From Calliopum simillimum (lineage: Eukaryota; Arthropoda; Insecta; Diptera; Lauxaniidae): a stretch of 64,000 bases of DNA. The position numbers were made by a program, and so were the translations under genes. Positions 61,140-64,000 of this stretch are shown piece by piece (the stretch's first letter is position 1; every line of letters begins with the position of its first letter). A model generated the notes under the pieces. It was given only the letters and a program-made list of their open reading frames with translations. It did no database searches and was not told where the DNA came from. The stretch is from contig OX638370.1 in the NCBI GenBank assembly GCA_951812925.1, positions 4,860,001 to 4,924,000 of the forward strand, given 5' to 3'.

Positions 61140-61420
61140 TAGTAGATTTTGTCTTCTGGCCGAAAGTCGAGCATTTCGATTTGGCTTTAAAAATACCATT
61201 TAACTGTTTATTTTAGCAAACAAATTCTCATTAATAACCATGTCTGCGCATTTTCTCTATAGAGGCGTGGCACCTCCCACTTATAACATGAAGATCATAT
61301 TATCATTCCTTAGTGTTAAGCCTATCTCCATATTAAATTTCATAAAAATCGATTTATCAGTTTAACCGTGAGAAGGTTTTTTCCATTTAGGGACGTGGCA
61401 TTCCCACTTTTAGAAAAAAA
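61140..61420. repeat. Dispersed GGCGTGGCACC repeat
   Basis: Matches the left flank and first unit of 42915-43500 (TTCGATTTGGCTTT, ATGTCTGCGCATTTTCTC, CCTATCTCCATA, AATTTCATAAAAATCGAT, TTTAGGGACGTGGCA). It is a single-unit copy. Confidence 0.65.
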
Positions 61421-61728
61421 AAATTGTGTGCACTGCTTCTCCTCACAACGAAACAAGCATGAATCAGATGACATTGTTGGTTTGAGCTTACTGTGCAATG
61501 TGTTTCAGTAAAAAAAAAAAAAAAACAAAGCAAAATGCATGAAGGAAAACAAAAAAATTTATTGGGAGGGTGGTTTTCGTTATGTTTTAATGATCACCAC
61601 AATCATAACATCAGACAAATTTGCTGACATTCAAAAGAACTTAACAGGCATACTATATTTAACCTTTTGCATAGATTTGTTGAGAATCATACCAAAAAAG
61701 AATTACAGCACATGCAAAAGTTCTAATG

Positions 61729-62362
61729 ATACCCTACATCCAGGGTATATTCACTTTGTCCTTCCGTTTATAACGCAGAGAAGAAGGCGTGGCCGGTATG
61801 GAAAAGTATATATATTTTTGATCAGCGTCATCATTTGAGTCGATATAGCCATGTCCGTCTGGCTGGGTGGCTGTGTGTACAAGATAATTCAATGAAATTT
61901 GGTACACTGCTTCCGTCGTAAAAGTTAGCTCGTGGGATTGAAAATGAGTAAAATCGTTCAACGGACACGCCTACCGCCCATACAAAAAATATAATCAAAA
62001 TGCAACTTTAGGAGTATTTTTTGCGATAATGCAGCCAACATAGACATAAATACTACGAATTGTAAGCGGAAGCTCTGAAAAATACTGGACGAATTCGGAC
62101 AAGAGGGCGTGGCACCTCCCATATCCCATACGCCATACTGAAAGCGTTTTTTGAGGTAATCGAACTAAATTTCTCTCAAAGAGTTTTTTGAGATAATGCA
62201 ACTAAATTTCACCCAAATACTTAAGGCTATAAATGCAAACTCTGAGCAAAATCTGGGTGAACTCAGACAAGAGCGCGTGGCACCTCCCATATAAGTAAAA
62301 TTTTCAAAATACTGCAGTGTACGATATTTAATGTTTGGCCAGGCCAAAAGTAACACCCTATT
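61729..62362 (-). repeat. Inverted copy of the 49103-51029 repeat
   Basis: On the minus strand it follows the same order as the two copies at 49103-49838 and 50211-51029 and starts at CTGGCCAAACATTAAAT. One tandem sub-block and most of the CAGCCAGC run are missing. Ends are ATACCCTACA at 61729 and a mutated partner near 62320. It adjoins a T tract. Confidence 0.75.
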
Positions 62363-64000
62363 TTTTTTTTTTTTTTTTTTTTTTGTTTTTATTTTTATTT
62401 GATAAAATTCGCATTTGATTAAAATAAAGTGAAAGGAAATTCTAAAGTGTTTTATTTGACTTTTTGTTAAATCTTAAACTGGTTTTATAATATTTACATT
62501 CAAAAAGGCGTGCTTTTTCAACACTCTGTGTCTTAGCTTTACATTTTATCTTTTTTCCCTAAATTTTTATAATTCATTTCAAAAAAAAATTCTTGTTCTT
62601 TGTTAAGATGAAATAAAGTTGCAAATTCATTAAATTACTTTCATTACTCTTACTTTCTGTTCGAAACTAGATTTCTAGCGTTTCCAACAAACTTTTCATT
62701 AATCTCCACGTAACTAGTCGCTGCTGACAATTAACTATAAATTTAAATATAAAAAAACGTTTGATCTAGGTTTCTATATCACATAAAAATAGCTCGAGGC
62801 AAGCTGACTTCATTGCTTGTAGACTTAAATTGTATGAACGAACATTCTGGTTTTTGCGGTTAAGAAGGCGCCAATAATGACGGCATCATCATGTTGACGC
62901 GTAACGGAAACTTGTTCTTGATATTGTATCTTGGCTCATAGCTTACTTTAGCTCTTTACGCTTTCGGTTATATCTATTGATAAATACAGCTTAACGTTCA
63001 GGAAATGATGCTGATGTTATGCTAGAACTTTTTTGCTAACAAATTTTTCATTTTGTTTTGCAACATTAGATTTTATCAATACATACAAATACAATACAAA
63101 AGGTGTAACTTTTGCAAATTTCAAATGTCTATGTTGATATTCACATGAAAAAGTGAACAATTAAACAAAAGTATAACTCCATCAATTACTTAATTAACCT
63201 TGAAAATGTTAACCTTTTATGTTGTATTTTTGTATTCTGTGTACTGTGACTTCATCCAACCACCTAAGTCTCACACAAAATCGGACAGAGTTTAAGCTAA
63301 CGTTATATATAGTATATCTTTTTATTTTGAACAATTTGTTTTTCGCCATAAAATATGACATCACATCTGTTGTTATTCTTTACGTGTTCAAAAAAAAAAG
63401 GCAAAAATTTGTGCTTTTGAAGAATATAATAAAACCTCTTTGTTTTTAATATGTCAAAAATGATACAATCCACTCCTCGTGAAGTATAGGAGTATCTTTC
63501 AGATATTTCATGCACGAAGTCATATTGCGTTGGCGTTGTATTTCTGTTGTTGCTGTCATTGCCAAAATGCTTTAATGTTCATTTAATTGAATTCGTTTCA
63601 ATCAAGCGACGGCGTGACATTCTATTAAATTTACTTAGCTTAATAAAAATGTATCTTGATACTTTATCTGTAGGCAAAACACGCATTGTCAATTGTAACG
63701 CAACGGGTTCAAGTCTAAATTAATTTCTTTATATAAAAAATATTGCGACATGGTAGTTGTTTGTCAATATCGAAAGAAATTTCTGCGCAAAATCTGAATC
63801 CAAAGTCAGAATTGATCCATCGGCTCTCAAAGCTGATGATCCAATTCTGATTTCGGATTCGGATACTATTCAGAATACTCTAGTCTATTGATTATGTCCT
63901 AAAAAAAAATGCCAAAAAGGCATTTTTATTACAGTTATTGGTGAATGGGTCATTTAAAGAAAAAAGGGGATTTAGTTAGAACAGTGTTGAGCCAAGCCGA

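Larger units (their letters stand above)
60519..64000 (+). other. shot: Intron continuing past the window edge
   Basis: No further exon was found up to 64000. It holds a dispersed GGCGTGGCA repeat (61140-61420), an inverted copy of the ATACCCTACA repeat (61729-62362) and T tracts (62360-62385). The next spectraplakin exon must lie outside the window. Confidence 0.75.

Overview
The window is a nuclear genomic segment from a higher fly (Diptera). It is AT-rich, with long introns full of short non-autonomous repeats, A/T homopolymers and CAA/CAG-rich leader-like stretches. The coding exons read as a close relative of the Drosophila spectraplakin short stop (shot/kakapo). The repeat content does not look like D. 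melanogaster. A tephritid or another non-Drosophila fly is possible, but I cannot fix the family.

One gene accounts for all convincing coding sequence, and it lies on the + strand. It is the 5' part of shot: two alternative first coding exons (7191-7569 and 48114-48881), the actin-binding calponin-homology pair CH1 (20154-23076) and CH2 (51707 to about 52140), and the start of the plakin domain with its embedded SH3 (52045-60518). Splice phases agree at every junction. The long form has 1425 codons inside the window. The form starting at 48114 omits CH1 and has 1441. The gene runs past the right edge, since the last exon ends in a good donor.

Layout: 1-6780 is upstream or non-coding sequence with three tandem-repeat blocks. 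6780-7569 is a probable leader plus first coding exon. 7570-20153 is a first intron with several terminal-inverted-repeat (TIR) elements, a degenerate LINE and two tRNA-like composite repeats. 20154-23076 holds the CH1 exons, including an 18-nt microexon and a candidate 60-nt cassette exon. 23077-51706 is a 28.6-kb intron that hosts the internal alternative first exon and many repeats. 51707-60518 holds closely spaced CH2 and plakin exons. 60519-64000 is intron.

The gene product is a cytoskeletal linker. CH1-CH2 bind F-actin, the plakin domain gives membrane and junction attachment, and the rod and microtubule-binding C-terminus lie outside the window. Promoter choice and the small cassettes inside CH1 would set how strongly a given isoform binds actin. 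The most interesting observations are the CH1 micro-cassettes, a group of fold-back/TIR elements with re-used 14-18 bp modules, a repeat carrying two convergent tRNA-like heads, and recurrent copies of the tRNA-Lys 3'-end sequence that resemble retroelement primer-binding sites.
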